Shown piece by piece: positions 1-11,935 of a stretch of DNA of 64,000 nucleotides (its first letter is position 1; each line of letters starts with the position of its first letter). The DNA lies in NCBI RefSeq assembly GCF_021018895.1, contig NC_079381.1, positions 7,974,001 to 8,038,000 on the forward strand. The letters run 5' to 3'. The DNA comes from Seriola aureovittata (Eukaryota > Chordata > Actinopteri > Carangiformes > Carangidae). The notes below the pieces were generated by a model. The model did not search any database. It had not been told where the DNA came from and worked only from the letters and a program-made list of their open reading frames with translations. The translations under genes and the position numbers were made by a program.

Positions 1-1390
1 TCCTAAACTTTGAGCACAGGCATTTCATGTATGTACAATAATGTTTAGCGTCTTTTAATTGATTAATACTGAATGGCATGGCGGTGGTAGAGCATAAAAA
101 TTAGATTACTGAAGCTGATTCCACATTGTCTCACTAAACCAAATTTACATAGTTTCCTGTAAAAGCATAGGCCTAAAGAAATTAATAAAGAAGTAATATG
201 TCCTAAATTCACATCACTGCTCGTATTTGTTTAAATCTACGTCAGACAGAGAGAATAAATATGAATTTTTAAAAAAGCACATGCTTTTCTTCTTTTAAAG
301 GAAATTGCACATTACAAAGTTACATTAGATGCTATAATATCTTGAAACTCTGACTATGGGGAGTCATAACATATGCCAATGACAACATTCATCACCTTTC
401 ATCTCCTCATCCTGTGATGGGCATACAACAATCTGATCTGCAACTTGAAGGCAGCTCTGGATTTGGGTCTCTGTGCCTCAGAGACTTTAAGCTGAAAACT
501 GTAATTGTACAACTGGTCTTAAGAAATCAGTTGCTATACTAGAGACATTTGCACTTGTTAGGTTTTGTGAATGACAGCAATTAGCGCATCTCTCAGTTAA
601 TATGACTAAGCCCCTGCCAGCTCTAGGGGGGCTTTTTTTAGTGGTCAATGCCAGTCTCTGACCTCCCTCGTGCAGATAGCTGAGTCTGCTGGAATCAGCA
701 AAATATCACAACAAGTACATTTTCTTGTTCTTTCTGCTGAATAAATAGTCTTGAATAACAAATAAGCTTGTCAGTGCAGCCTGTGCTACTCATTTGGTAA
801 TATGGAGAAAACAAAAAATGAGACAGCTACTGTAAATATCACTGGGATGTTGTTGCTGTATTAAGCATTAAAGTGTTTTCAAATGGCTGTCATTAACCTC
901 TTTACTTTTAATGACTAAAATGTACTTTTACTGGTTACTCATGAGGGTGCCACTTTTTTTTTTCTTTCCCCTAAAACAGCCACAAAGTTGCAAAAAATTA
1001 AACCTGAACATGATCTGATCCCTGATGAAAAGATCACTCCACTTATCAGTCTCAGTTGAAAGGATGACATAGGTGAGAGAGAATTTAATGTCGCTGCTGA
1101 AAAGCTACTGTTGCTTTATTCACCCTCTGAAATTAGGTTACATTGTATTCATTGTAATTGCGATGAATGGGTAACATAGTACTGAATGACAGCAGGTGCC
1201 CAGGTGGGCTAACGTTTGAGCTGCCAAAAAAAGAAAAGTTCTTTGTTGTAAGTAAAAATGCTTTAACTGTAGAAGCCTTTACACTTCGGTTATCGTTTGA
1301 TCATTCTGACACTAGAAAGTTTTTAAGCTATCGTTTGATGAGTCTGGAGCTTCCTTGAGGGATCTCTTTGTAACTGTACCCACAGCATGT

Positions 1391-1409
1391 GCACACACAC
1401 ACACACACA

Positions 1410-1458
<49 letters not shown>

Positions 1459-1462
1459 ACAC
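1391..1462. repeat. (CA)n microsatellite, about 36 units with interruptions
   Basis: Alternating CA, interrupted by a single GA and a TA unit. Open frames across it (poly Thr-His, poly Cys-Val) are artefacts. Confidence 0.97.
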
Positions 1463-2444
1463 GATCTCATCTCATCTAATTTTATCCCAGCTTTGGTCGG
1501 ATGAACAAGGACAGTTGAGAATTGTCTTACTCCCACTCAGAATTCAGAAGTGCACCAGGAAGCATGAAATTGTTTTATTTATTTACGATCTGCCTCGTTG
1601 TCCCTGAAAATGAATGTGACTTACAACTTCGAATGGCATGAGAGCGACTTTTAACAATGCAGGAATGAAGAGGAGATGAGGGGAGGAGAGAGAGAGAGAG
1701 AGAGAGCAAACACCATGAAACAGTCAGAAAAGTCAAGCAAAAATAAAAAAGAGGAACGTGGAAAAGAGTTGAGCAAGACCAAGTCTACACTAATTATGAT
1801 AAATCTGGAAAACATATTTTTAAGATTTGGCCTTTCAACTAGCTTTCTCTTGAGTAAAAAGAAACAGATCTGTTCTCTCTTTGTGATCAGTGACAACAGC
1901 TGTATTACATTATCAATTATACTAAAACAAAAAGCAAGTGATCATAGACGAAAAACAGGCAGAAGTCTAGTCATGTAATTTACCAGAAAGTGGCAATACA
2001 GCATTTTATTGTTTGCTACCTGCAAATTAACTAAAGGATAAAGACAAAGAAGAAGAAATTAAAGGGTTTCTTTTAGGATTAAAACTTTTAGAAATCGATC
2101 TGAAAATAATAGTATTGATGGAAGATATTTGTCACACATATGACATTTTTCACTTATCTGGGAAGATTTGGTTGATGATGGCAAAGAAATCGAGAAGGAA
2201 GGGAGGGAGGAGAAAAATAGGAGGGGAGAGAGGAAAAAAGAAAGAAGTACAAAGTCACCACAAGGGCATGCAGGAATGAAAGAGAAAGCAGAGGGAAAGA
2301 AAGGAGCAGTGGGGTATTTTGCTATCACCAATAGTTGAGGGATATTTCCTCGGCCAAGGCGCTAATCCGGCTAGCATTAGCATTTTCATGAGTCCTGTGT
2401 CCGGGGCTTGGCAGAGCATGTCACTGCCTCATTTGGTTACTTAT

Positions 2445-2446
<2 letters not shown>

Positions 2447-2517
<71 letters not shown>

Positions 2518-2525
2518 CTCTCTCT
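2447..2525. repeat. (AC)34 followed by (TC)n microsatellite
   Basis: An uninterrupted AC run of about 68 bp passes directly into a short TC run. Its length and purity suggest a polymorphic locus. Confidence 0.97.
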
Positions 2526-3708
2526 TTCTTTTTCAATACAGCCTCTCAACCGACTCACTCCACACAATCGCTCACAGCCCCATTGGTGTCTGTGTGTGTT
2601 TATGCGTCATGCACACCCATATCGCGCTCTAAGCAATACAACAGCGCAGAGGACTGCTGGCAGCACTTCGCTTATCTATCAAAGTACTCCTCATTCCTTC
2701 TTTAAAATGAATTTCTCCCCTCCACTGCTTTTCAGTCTGAGCCGCTTATGAATTCCAAGAGTCTTGCTGCTATTATGTCGCCTTCTGCAACCTAAGTGAA
2801 CAAAAACTTTGCAATCCAAACTGCATTTTTTTTTTTTAAGTACTTACCACATAACCATGAAGGTTGCAACTTAAAAGACGGCCAATGAACGCGCTCACTC
2901 TTAAGGTTCACTTTTATATTTCAATAAAGAGCTAAATGGCAGCTGGTGTTTGGCACGTTTCAACGAGAAACCAGAGCATTGATTTATGTCACATTCGGTC
3001 CAAGCCTCAATTAAATACTGTCTGCTGCAGAAAAGGTTCAGAGGTAGCCTGTTTATTATCTAGTGCCTTTGGTAATGACATGGGTGCACAGTCAGTGGGT
3101 TTCTCACTAATTGACTACGCTGTTGGTTAAAGGGGGAAAAAAAAAAAAAGCTGTGCGCTCTCCTACTGAAATTTCAACTTTCTTTGTCTTTCTGGCAGCG
3201 AGCATTGCTGTGCGTGCAACAAACCTCCAAAGGGAACCAGAAGTGAATGAAATCAGTCATCTGTGGTCAAACAAATTTTAAAAATCGCTCACGGGTTGGC
3301 ATCCTCAAAGAGATGACGTGACACTCGGCATTTCCTGTGCCAGATATTTGCCAATCTGTGTGTAAGAAAGGATCTCAGATTTGTCCCTGAACTTAGCCCA
3401 GAAAATGTCAATGAAAAGTGTTAATATTGGAATTTCTAAAATTTGAAAACATCTAAAAATGTCAGTGTGTTCCCTTTTGAACCCCTTGAATTCAGAAATT
3501 TTAATTAAACCATTTCTTTTTGTGGAAAAAAAAGTCCTTGTACATGCAGCTTCAGCATTGATAAGACCATAATTAATTTTGTATCAAGTTTGACAACGGG
3601 GAAATTAGTGATACAAATGTCTAATACACCTGTCACCTTGTAATTGCATGCACACACACCAGAATCAAGAATGGGGAAGAAAACAACAAAACGTGTCAGT
3701 TCTCTTAC

Positions 3709-3875
3709 CTATACTGGACTCCTCAAAAGAGATCATGGTGGAAGCTTTCCCCAAGGCATTGACTGCTGTCACGTTGACTTTGTAAGGGAAGCTGGAAAAG
3801 ACCTCAGGAAATCGTACATGACAACGATTCTTGTGGACAGAGTCTTTCTGCACCTCCAGTGAGCGCTGGTTATGT
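3709..3875 (-). CDS. cntfr: cntfr exon: second half of fibronectin III domain D2
   Basis: This coding exon continues the one at 6082-6199. On the minus strand the acceptor is CCTTTCCCTCTCCAG and the donor is ATAG|GTAAGA, a near-perfect consensus. Its 167 bp give one base finishing the split Gln codon, 55 codons and one base of the next codon (phase 2 in, phase 1 out), so the reading frame joins exactly to the upstream exon. Recognisable CNTFR blocks are KNRCHVRF, PYKVNVTAVNALG and ISFEESSI. They match the family's beta-strands E-G of D2, ending where the KPDPP linker to D3 should start in the next exon. NVT is a potential N-glycosylation site. As I recall the mammalian protein, a Cys lies ten residues before the Cys of KNRC. 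Here that position is Val, so the second D2 disulfide would be absent. The next exon (D3) is not in the window. Confidence 0.94.
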
Positions 3876-6081
3876 CTGGAGAGGGAAAGGGGAAAATAAC
3901 AAGGAAGAATGTGGATGGAGTAGAATAGGTAACCAGGAACATGGACAGGTGTGAGGAGGACAGTGAGTGGAGAAGCTTGTGTGTGTTTTCAGCTTCATAC
4001 ACACTGGTGTGTAAATGTAGAGCGAGAGCAGGAAACATACCCCCCGCCCCCCCTTTTTTTTTTAACAGTCTGGGTGTTAAACATCAAAGATGGGACATAA
4101 CTTTAATTCCAACATTAAAAACTGCTGACTCTACTTCCTGCTTCACAGAGCAGGACAGCTTGGGTTTGGGACATAGCCAGATTTGAGTTTTACTATCTTT
4201 GCTTTTTTTTTTTAATACTTTGTAGTTTGCTAGCTTCTAGGCATAAATATGCTCTTACAACTTTATTTTACATTTGTTTGTAGGCAAAAAAGCATTTGAA
4301 ATGAAGTCATACTGTAAATCTAAATTCTATCAGCGATAGTGGGTCGGCTACAGCGCTGTTTTTCAGATGCTGTGGATGAAAGAAAAGGGACAAAAACAGT
4401 TACGGAGGATGTGAGAAACATTAAAATGAGCATCACTCCACCTGTTGGATGCTGCTCTGCTCTCTGCACACACACAAAAAAAAAAACAACCTACCTGGAC
4501 ACTAGAGACACTGACACTCTTTACTATTAATCTCTTTATAGTCTTCTTCATCTATGCTTCTCTCCGTCTCCCTGTCCCACTCTTCATTGTTATTCAAACA
4601 GAATAATACTGGTGTTGCAACATTAATGAATCCACCTGCTGGGGTGTGAGCTGTGGGACTCTGTGATGTGGGAATATCAAAGAGAACATGATGGAGACAG
4701 ACTCACTGGGTCTCCATCCACACATTTTCAGTATTTAAGGTCCACCTACCGTCCTGTTAAAACAGACCCGGACACCCAGGAAGAGTGAGAGGAATAAGGT
4801 GTTAAACTACAGTGTGTGAGTCCAAACTGAGGATATTTGTTCAAATAAGCACCTTCAGGATAATCTGAGAATGATGTTTTTCACGTCATTTTGTTTTTTC
4901 AGCTTCAATTTTTATCACTGGACTCTTATTTTTCCTATCTTTTCTGAATGGGTTTCAAATTGGTATTTACCCCCAAGGCAAAACATTTTCCAAAAGTATG
5001 TGAAAAACAATGTGACATCTGTGGTCCAACTTTTTACCTTGGGTGCAGGCATGTTTAATTTGTCACTGTATTGAATAAGGAATGCACAGAAATATTATGT
5101 TTAGAGAGACATTTTTCTGATTAACAGCAATCTGCATGCATTCGGAGGAGGGAGCAAGGGTCACAGGTTCAGGGTCATGAGAAATGTGAAAACTGTGATT
5201 GTTTTTTATCCTCGATTTTCATTAAGTGTTTTTTCTACCTAGTAAACTCTGAAAGTTTTACCTGTCCTTGTCTTCCTTGTTGAATTGTTTATGAATGATT
5301 ATAATTCATTGTATATTTTGGCAAATTGGTACCATTAAAAAATATGCTGAATTAGCTGACTTCACTATGACTTTCATTGAGAGCGAACAATGCGTTTCGC
5401 CTGTGGCTACTTTGATTTTCACTTTAGTTGTTCCTGTGACCAACCTGCACCTAATCGCTAATATTGAATTAGCTATTCGCAGCTCGTGTTTGCAATGGAC
5501 CCATGGATGTAGAGACACATATAACTGGATTACTTTGAAATTGAAGAAAACATAAAAATGTGACGATTCTCTTCTGGGGGCAAGAGAGCGTTGGTTTCTT
5601 ATCATGGTTAATCCAGATGATGATATCTTTTAAAGTGTAAGGTGCACAGAATCTTAAAACATCTGGATCATGTCTGTGTGTTCTGTGAGTTTACTGAGTT
5701 GTGACTTGAAAACAGAGTAGCTACGGCTTTTGAAACATGTTGCTATAATCAGGCACTAAGGGTTTTAAAGTCCCTTAAATCCTTCAGAACTCCCCTTAAA
5801 ACTTTTTTTGGGTGGGTTTTGCTTTGTTTTGACCCATGATCTTGTCCATCCGTGTTATTCATAACTATAGCATTGTGTCTTGTGACCTCAGACTTTGTGA
5901 AAGCAATGCTGCTGTGCTCTTAGATCTCAGCAATTACTTTGGTGACTACGATGTTGTCAAGTTGCATTACAGTGAGGGGAAAAAAAACCTTTAATTCAAG
6001 CCACTTAAAACAGGCACAGTCTTTGCAGGTTGCACCAGTACACAGAGAAAACTAAAAGATACACAAAACAAGTGCACTTAC
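3876..6081 (-). other. cntfr: cntfr intron between the two D2 exons (2.2 kb, phase 2)
   Basis: This segment lies between two exons with compatible phases, with GTAAGT at its 5' end and CTCCAG at its 3' end on the minus strand. It is mostly AT-rich unique sequence with short homopolymers (C-rich then T-rich at 4040-4065, A-rich at 4475-4490). Its middle (about 5290-5800) holds one copy of a dispersed repeat that recurs near 24.8-25.2 kb. No other exon-like segment was seen in it. Confidence 0.9.
5290..5800 (+). repeat. dispersed repeat, copy 1 (unnamed)
   Basis: This shares ordered blocks with 24780-25190 in the same orientation. Examples are GCAGCTCGTGTTTGCAATG here against GCAGCTCCTGTTTGCGATG there, then a CATGGAT and GAAGAAAAC block ending in a GTGACGATTCTC versus GTGATGATTCTC match. 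No terminal inverted repeats are evident. The family is unknown to me; it may be an old transposon fragment. Confidence 0.6.
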
Positions 6082-6199
6082 TGTACGTCCACTTCAAAGG
6101 TAGTGGGGATGTACGTTGCGTACAGCTGGTGCCAGCTGCAGTAGAAGCCTTTAGGGTAGGTGTTGGATCGACAGGTGACTGTGGGCTCCCGAGGAGAAA
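6082..6199 (-). CDS. cntfr: cntfr exon: first half of fibronectin III domain D2
   Basis: Internal coding exon of the ciliary neurotrophic factor receptor alpha subunit. This is a GPI-anchored, extracellular cytokine receptor that binds CNTF-family ligands and signals through gp130 and LIFR. On the minus strand a pyrimidine-rich acceptor ending in GTAG precedes the exon, and CA|GTAAGT is the donor. The 118 bp carry two bases completing a Val codon, 38 full codons and two bases of a Gln codon (phase 1 in, phase 2 out). The translation begins SPREPTVTC and contains CRSNTYPKGFYCSWH, which I recognise as nearly identical to vertebrate CNTFR at the start of its first FNIII domain. It includes the Cys pair and Trp typical of class I cytokine receptors. 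The last residues read TYIPTTFEVDV. The phase-1 5' boundary fits an Ig-to-FNIII domain junction. The next exon downstream is at 3709-3875. IL11RA is the nearest paralogue, but the motif favours CNTFR. Confidence 0.94.
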
Positions 6200-8908
6200 C
6201 TACATAGAGAGAGAGAAAAAAAACACAAGAATAACTAATTAAGAACTCTGCCGAGTTTTAGAAAGAGACATGGAGGAAAACAGAGGAATAACAGAGAGAG
6301 AGAGAGATCAGAGGAACATAGATTATTTTAATCACTCTTTCTTATTGGATAAATCATTCCTGATCAAATATGCCATTTAAAAACATTGCTGCTACTCAGT
6401 TTGAGTTAAGTTGTGTTTCTGCTTATGTTTTAGTAGATATGCTTTTAATTCGTTTAGTTGTGATTGCCTGCGGAATTTTTTTTTATTTATCTTTTTCTTA
6501 TAAAGCAAATTAAATGAAATTAGATTCAGACAGGGGGAGTAATTAAAGTGGCTGATTTATGTGTTGACTGGAATAACTCAACAGATTTTCACTTATATTT
6601 ACTGCAAACGTCAAAGACAGAAATCTGAACTCTTGAGTGTGTTTGGTGTGGGACAGCTTCTTGTCACCAAAGTATCAGGTCCAAGATCACATTCAGTTCA
6701 CTGTCCCAGACCTGCTCACTCAGTCCTTCTGTCTGCTAACTCATATTTTTTATTAATGACTGCAGCAGTTTTTTTTTCTAGTGTCATATGTAGCGACTGA
6801 GGGAAACATTTTCAAACAGTCAGGAGTTCAAAACTCAACATCTTCTGTTGGAGACTTGCCACCCAGGACCAGCGGTCTATTTAACAACCTTATATACGTT
6901 ATTGAAAATGTGAAAACAGACAGTGCAGAGAAATTTCATCAGCAGAAAAGGAAAAGAGTTAAAGGAGATGGGAGAAATGGAAGGAAGATGGTGTGTGGAG
7001 AAAGGAAGGATATTGGAGTGGTGGAGCAAAAGAAGAATAAAAGAAGTTGGGCAGAAAAGTGATGTTACGCCAACTCAGGCCTCCTCCAAGATTAGGCTCT
7101 TTTCTTCACAGCTAGTCAACCGCGCACTCGTCCACCACTCCCTCTCTCTCCCCGCAGCTTTTTACCCTTTTACCCTTGCTATCTCTGCTCCATGTAATAT
7201 ACAGTAAGTGTACAGATGTGCCATCACAAAACGAAATTCCTTCTGTGTTCCCCCATTTACTCTCCTTTCCTCTTTAAGTCTTTCCATTCTTTTATTTTTT
7301 TATTTTTTTGATCTAAATTGCATCTTTTTCATTTCACACATGGTGCTTCATTGGAGAGGACTGCTGCAGTATATTGCTCTAAGAATATATGGAGCTGGCA
7401 ATGGGCTTTCATTATTAAATACTGGATATCAGCCAATCAGTAGTACAGCATATCCTCCTGAAGTCCACCGATAACAGCTACATCCAGACAATTTAATTCT
7501 TCATTCACAGTCGGTAATGTACACCAGCATTGACTGGGGCGGGATGGGTCAACCTGTCTTTAAGAGCCACTAACCCTTTTCATTGTGGCGGACATGGGAA
7601 AAGCAGCATGAGCTGCTCTGTCGGGCAGGATTCGTCTCCCGTGTGGGGAAAACGATAGCTCAGAGTGTTGTTACAGCACACGGCTTCCAGGGTGTGTCCA
7701 AAGAAAAATTGGATTAATTACACAGAACAATGTTACAAAGAGGGGTCTTAAATAACCTTTGTAGGTTTTTTTGCAGCGGTTTGATAAAGTTAAGTGTGAA
7801 TCTCAACAGGTCAGTGGAAATTTCCAGGTTGGGACATTGTTGAATTTGGGTGATAAGCCTGTGTTTGAAATGGTACTCTGAATGTCAATGTTCAATAATG
7901 GCCTGAAAGTTTATCTGGATGGAGGTGGAATAACTTATGTTGGGATATCTCCACTTTGAAAAGTGGTCACAAAGTGAGTAATTACATTGTGTAAAGTAGG
8001 TTATTGTCATAAAATTGCTGAATTAACTGATAAGGGAAAAGAACCATACGCATTGTATTTTCCTGCATTTAGAGCATCTACCTGGACTGCATTATCTCTT
8101 TCTTACTAAAAATCTATTTATTCAAAGAAATAAAATAATTAAAATGATAAGATAGATGTGTTTAAAAATGGTTTACAGAGCAATTTTAATAATGTATATA
8201 AGCATTTTTCAATCAATCAATCAATCAATCAATTAGTAATTAAATTTGTTTCCATCATCATTTGGTTTAGATTATAATTGAGCTAAAGGCTTAATCATTA
8301 ATGGTGCATAAAGCAACAGAAGTGTTGTTACAATAGAACGCTTGTTATGCTGTTGACCATGTCCTGATATCTAATCAATATCAAATTTATTTTCTGTGGC
8401 AAAAAGAAACAAGGAGGCAAAGTGTTTCAAAATATGAGAAAAAATTAACAATGAAGGAAAAAGACACAAGTGGAAAGACGGAGAGCAGATGTACCGCTTA
8501 AGTGTTTTCTCTCTGTAGCTCCAGAAAGAAAAAAAGAAAAACTAAATCTCAAGCATTTCATTCATCACTGATAATTATTGAAATGATTTGTGCGTGCAGA
8601 AACATTATTCTCTCTTTTTTTTTTTTTTAGTTTCAGCACTTAGTAAGTGTGGTGTGGTCCTTTCTTTTCTCTCGCTGTCTCCGTTGGCTCACCCTCGGGG
8701 TGCTGAAACCTCCCACTTGGATCAATAGTCCTGACATTAATTTGAATTTCCTGTCTTTTGTATTTATGAAGGCTCTGTGAAGATTAATTCACACATTCTG
8801 TAGATGCATTCTGTTTAATTATTACATAATTTGTAGTTGTCATATCACAACATCTTTGCAACATCATTTGCAAGCAGCTCCCTCGAGGTGCGATCATTTG
8901 GCCACCCA
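6200..8908. other. intron stretch without a recognised gene
   Basis: Unique sequence of moderate AT content. It holds a short GA run near 6293-6308, T-rich runs near 6475 and 8618, and about six tandem AATC units at 8207-8232. That tetramer array resembles the 3' tail of some fish LINEs, but no LINE body is recognisable beside it. Confidence 0.6.
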
Positions 8909-8934
8909 ACACACACACACACACACACACACAC
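8909..8934. repeat. (AC)13 microsatellite
   Basis: Pure AC run ending in GCCCAC. It borders the repeat-free block 8935-9200. Confidence 0.95.
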
Positions 8935-8939
8935 GCCCA

Positions 8940-9160
8940 CAAGCAAGACGTGAGCTTGATTGGCTGCTGTGGGGTCATTTCACTGTCACACACAGCTGCG
9001 TTTAAGCGGTCACCACGGCAACTAATTAGCCTGTCAATACAGTCAACAATGAGGTGCCGGGGACGACATCCAATCACACTCAATTAATCACAAGGACTAA
9101 TTGGGGCCATCTCAATCAATTGGCTCCTCATCTGAGAGCTTCAGTTAAAGTCACGAACAG
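8940..9160. promoter_or_regulatory. candidate intronic regulatory block with an RFX X-box-like site
   Basis: This repeat-free stretch is rich in homeodomain and CCAAT-type words: TGATTGG, CTAATTAG, TCAATTAATC, GGACTAATTGG. It contains GTCACCACGGCAAC at 9009-9022, which fits the RFX X-box consensus at all but one position. A nearly identical 24-25 bp word recurs at 16967-16990. Composition and motif clustering are seen; regulatory function is inferred and not shown. Confidence 0.3.
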
Positions 9161-9207
9161 ACAATGTCGAAACACAAAGATATTCACACGCGCATTCACA
9201 GTCGGGA

Positions 9208-9268
9208 CGAACACACACTCACACACATGTAAGCACACGCACACATGCACACACACACACACACACAC
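9208..9268. repeat. CA-rich imperfect microsatellite
   Basis: CA units are interrupted by TCA, TGTAAG and CG steps, ending in a pure (CA)n run. Confidence 0.9.
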
Positions 9269-9269
9269 A

Positions 9270-11069
9270 ATCAGAGCTGCAGGTATTCCTGTAGGCTTTG
9301 TAAAATTAGCCATAATCTATCAAACCAGTTTATTAAGAACTTGGAGGAATTCAAAGACGAAAACTAAGGTTAAAAGACAAAAAACAAAACTGATCTATGA
9401 AGGAGTACGGCCGTGAAGAGGATGAGTGTACATGTGACCTTACGCCGGCCTTGTTTGAAGTGGCTTATTTGAACTCTGGAGTGTTTACGCCTTTACTTGA
9501 GTTAATTTTGCCGGGCGTGAAGCGTGTCAGTCAAACCACAGCTGCGACGCCTAGAAGGGCAGTTCATACTGTAGGGCTCCTCCAGGGGGTTGTAAGGAGG
9601 GAGAGTGTGGTCTGAACCATTGAATACTCCTACTCCTGCATGACCCCACAGCTCGAGGGATTGTGTGAACAAGGAGACAGATGTTGTCACCTCAAGGCCA
9701 GCTGCTCATCGCAGTTTGTGTTTTCTTTTAAGCATAGCAGAAAGAAGCAAGACTAGACTGATTCTAATACATTGTTTGTTTGGTCAACTTGAACCTTGGA
9801 CTGTACAGAAAGACAATTAGGTCATAAACTTTTCTTCTTCTGTTTTCAACAGTCAGCCTTAATGGCTAGTGCCTGGTTTAAACTTGATGAGCCTAATAGC
9901 AAAACACAACATAATAACCATTTCTACAAAGGCTAAGGTTAGTCAGTGTTAGAATAATGGAAAACAAAAAGACAGAAGGATGGATCTAAGGACACGAAAG
10001 AGGAAGAAAGGATAATTACAAGAAGAGTAAAAGAGAAGAGTGAGGGGAGGCACGTGGACAATAGAGAGGAGATGAGAATGGACGTAACTCTTTCATCAGA
10101 TTTTTACTAGATTGGCCTTAAAAAATTTCAGACACACAATGCGTACGCATGCACATAAAGCTGCAGCTCAGTTGCTTCACTAATAATAAAACATCAAAAG
10201 CTTTCTATGCATCTAATGAAAATAGATGTTGAAACAGAAAAGAGAAAAAAGGATAAGAGATAATGCACCTGTATTAAAAAAAACAGAGAACAAAGACAGT
10301 ATGAATACTAAAGCAAGTAAAACAATAATTCAAATGAAAATGACATTGTACATGTTCTTTTCTTGTGAACCACCCCATGAGATCTCACCTGAGTCTGTGG
10401 CAGACAGGACACCACTCATGAATAAATGTTATTTGAATTAGTGCGCTTTCATCATCTGGTTTGAATTGCTAAATGCTGAATGGGATTTTGAGGATGGCCT
10501 TTGTTAGCCTCATGAAACACACACCTGCATGTGCACATGCATGTGTGGCTAGTAAGGTTGCTTTTAAATGATAATGGGTCATACACTCAACTTACTGTAG
10601 ACTGTGGCTCATAAATTAAAATAAGAGTAATGAAGAAAAACAAAAAAGATAAAAACAAGAAGAAAAGAGAGTTATCTTTTTTGTGGCGACAACACATACA
10701 TTCAAATGTTCTTTTCTGAGTCTCTTCTGTGTAGATATATATCTTATTGTATAATATCAAAGATTCTACCAACTTTTAATTTGAAAGTCATCCTGGCCTT
10801 GGTGTGTGGCGCAGATCGTTTACAGCCATGGGCATAAAAAAAAGTATCTCTGGTTTCAAGTTCCTTATCACAGATTTAAAGATTCAACTTCTTTAGGTTC
10901 AATATGTAACTGAGTACACTGCTCTTTCACTACTTTATGTCACAGTTAAATGGCAGTTGAGAGCATCTTGCAATGAAACGGGATAATGCGAATGGAGTAT
11001 AATTTCAAGACAGATTAAGTATTGATTAAGTATTTTAAGGATTTAAGTCACGCCCCTCAGAAGGGCACT
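9270..11069. other. intron stretch without a recognised gene
   Basis: Unique AT-rich sequence. Purine-rich patches lie at 9960-10080 and 10610-10680. No exon-like or repeat structure was recognised. Confidence 0.55.
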
Positions 11070-11592
11070 GAGGCTTCGTCCACACTATTATGTTTTGGTT
11101 TTAAAATGCATCACTTTCACAATGCTTACACATCCACATTACTCCAGAGTTTTCGAGCACCTAAAACAGAGACTTGGAAACGCTGCTGGACGTGTCTAAG
11201 TTTGAAACCTCGTAGTCTGGACGGGCAAAAATGGAGACCTTTGGAAACAATGACATAGACACCAATGGTCGCTCCATGACCGGGTTTTATCAGCCGCAAC
11301 TACAGTAGTGAATGAAACATGAGTAACGACCTCGTTGTCTTTGCTATAGCAGCTGTTGTGTGAGTTAAATTCTGCATTTTAACACTGCAGCTGTCTTTGC
11401 TGTTCCTCATTCGAAGTTTTTTGTGGAACTAATCAACTGCAGAGTAGACAGTCGGATTCCTGTTTACACCGGCTCAGTGTACGCAAATGGTCATGCATGT
11501 ATATGTGTTCAGGTGTGTTAGTGTGGACGGAGATGGTTTTCATTTTAAAACGCCATATTAAAATGAAAACGTATTAGTGTGGACGTAGCCTC
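11070..11592. mobile_element. MITE-like non-autonomous DNA transposon, 523 bp
   Basis: The left end GAGGCTTCGTCCACACTA and the right end TAGTGTGGACGTAGCCTC are inverted repeats with one mismatch. Subterminal TTTTAAAATGCAT on the left mirrors the AAAACGCCAT and AAAATGAAAACG words on the right. No transposase is encoded. Termini of this GTCCACACTA type belong to hAT-like non-autonomous families common in fish, as I recall. I could not define a clear target-site duplication. Confidence 0.8.
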
Positions 11593-11904
11593 TGGAGAAT
11601 CACAGTGATGTGTAGTTTTAGAGGGTTTTTAACATACACACACGCACGCACGTACACACACACACACCTCCATAACCCACAGTGTTATATCAGGAGAGTA
11701 TTTAGTACAGTGACATATATTTGATATACTGAGAGATAATCTACTGTAGCAAAACAACAAAATGAAAAAACTACTAGAGCAGTGGAACAATATAGGACCT
11801 CAATTTTAAATTAAATTAGATTACATGATCAAAGTCATGATGCAGTTAGTCCTGGGTCACTTTGTTCTAAATAAACTGATAAGAGCAGCCAGCGACGAGC
11901 TGTA

Positions 11905-11905
<1 letters not shown>

Positions 11906-11935
<30 letters not shown>

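Larger units (their letters stand above)
1..3708 (-). other. cntfr: cntfr intron 3' of the D2 exons (partial)
   Basis: This sequence is downstream of the D2-exon donor (GTAAGA at 3703-3708, minus strand). I looked for the D3 exons (KPDPPENV start, WSXWS-type motif) on the minus strand and did not find them, so the intron runs off the left edge. Positions 1-1390 and 2527-3700 are AT-rich unique sequence with short poly-T and poly-A runs. 1391-2525 contains the microsatellites listed separately. A purine-rich stretch lies at 2180-2300. Confidence 0.75.

Noticed and set aside
9054..9416. 120-codon plus-strand frame
   Set aside because: Half of it is CA-array translation and the rest overlaps the motif-rich non-coding block.
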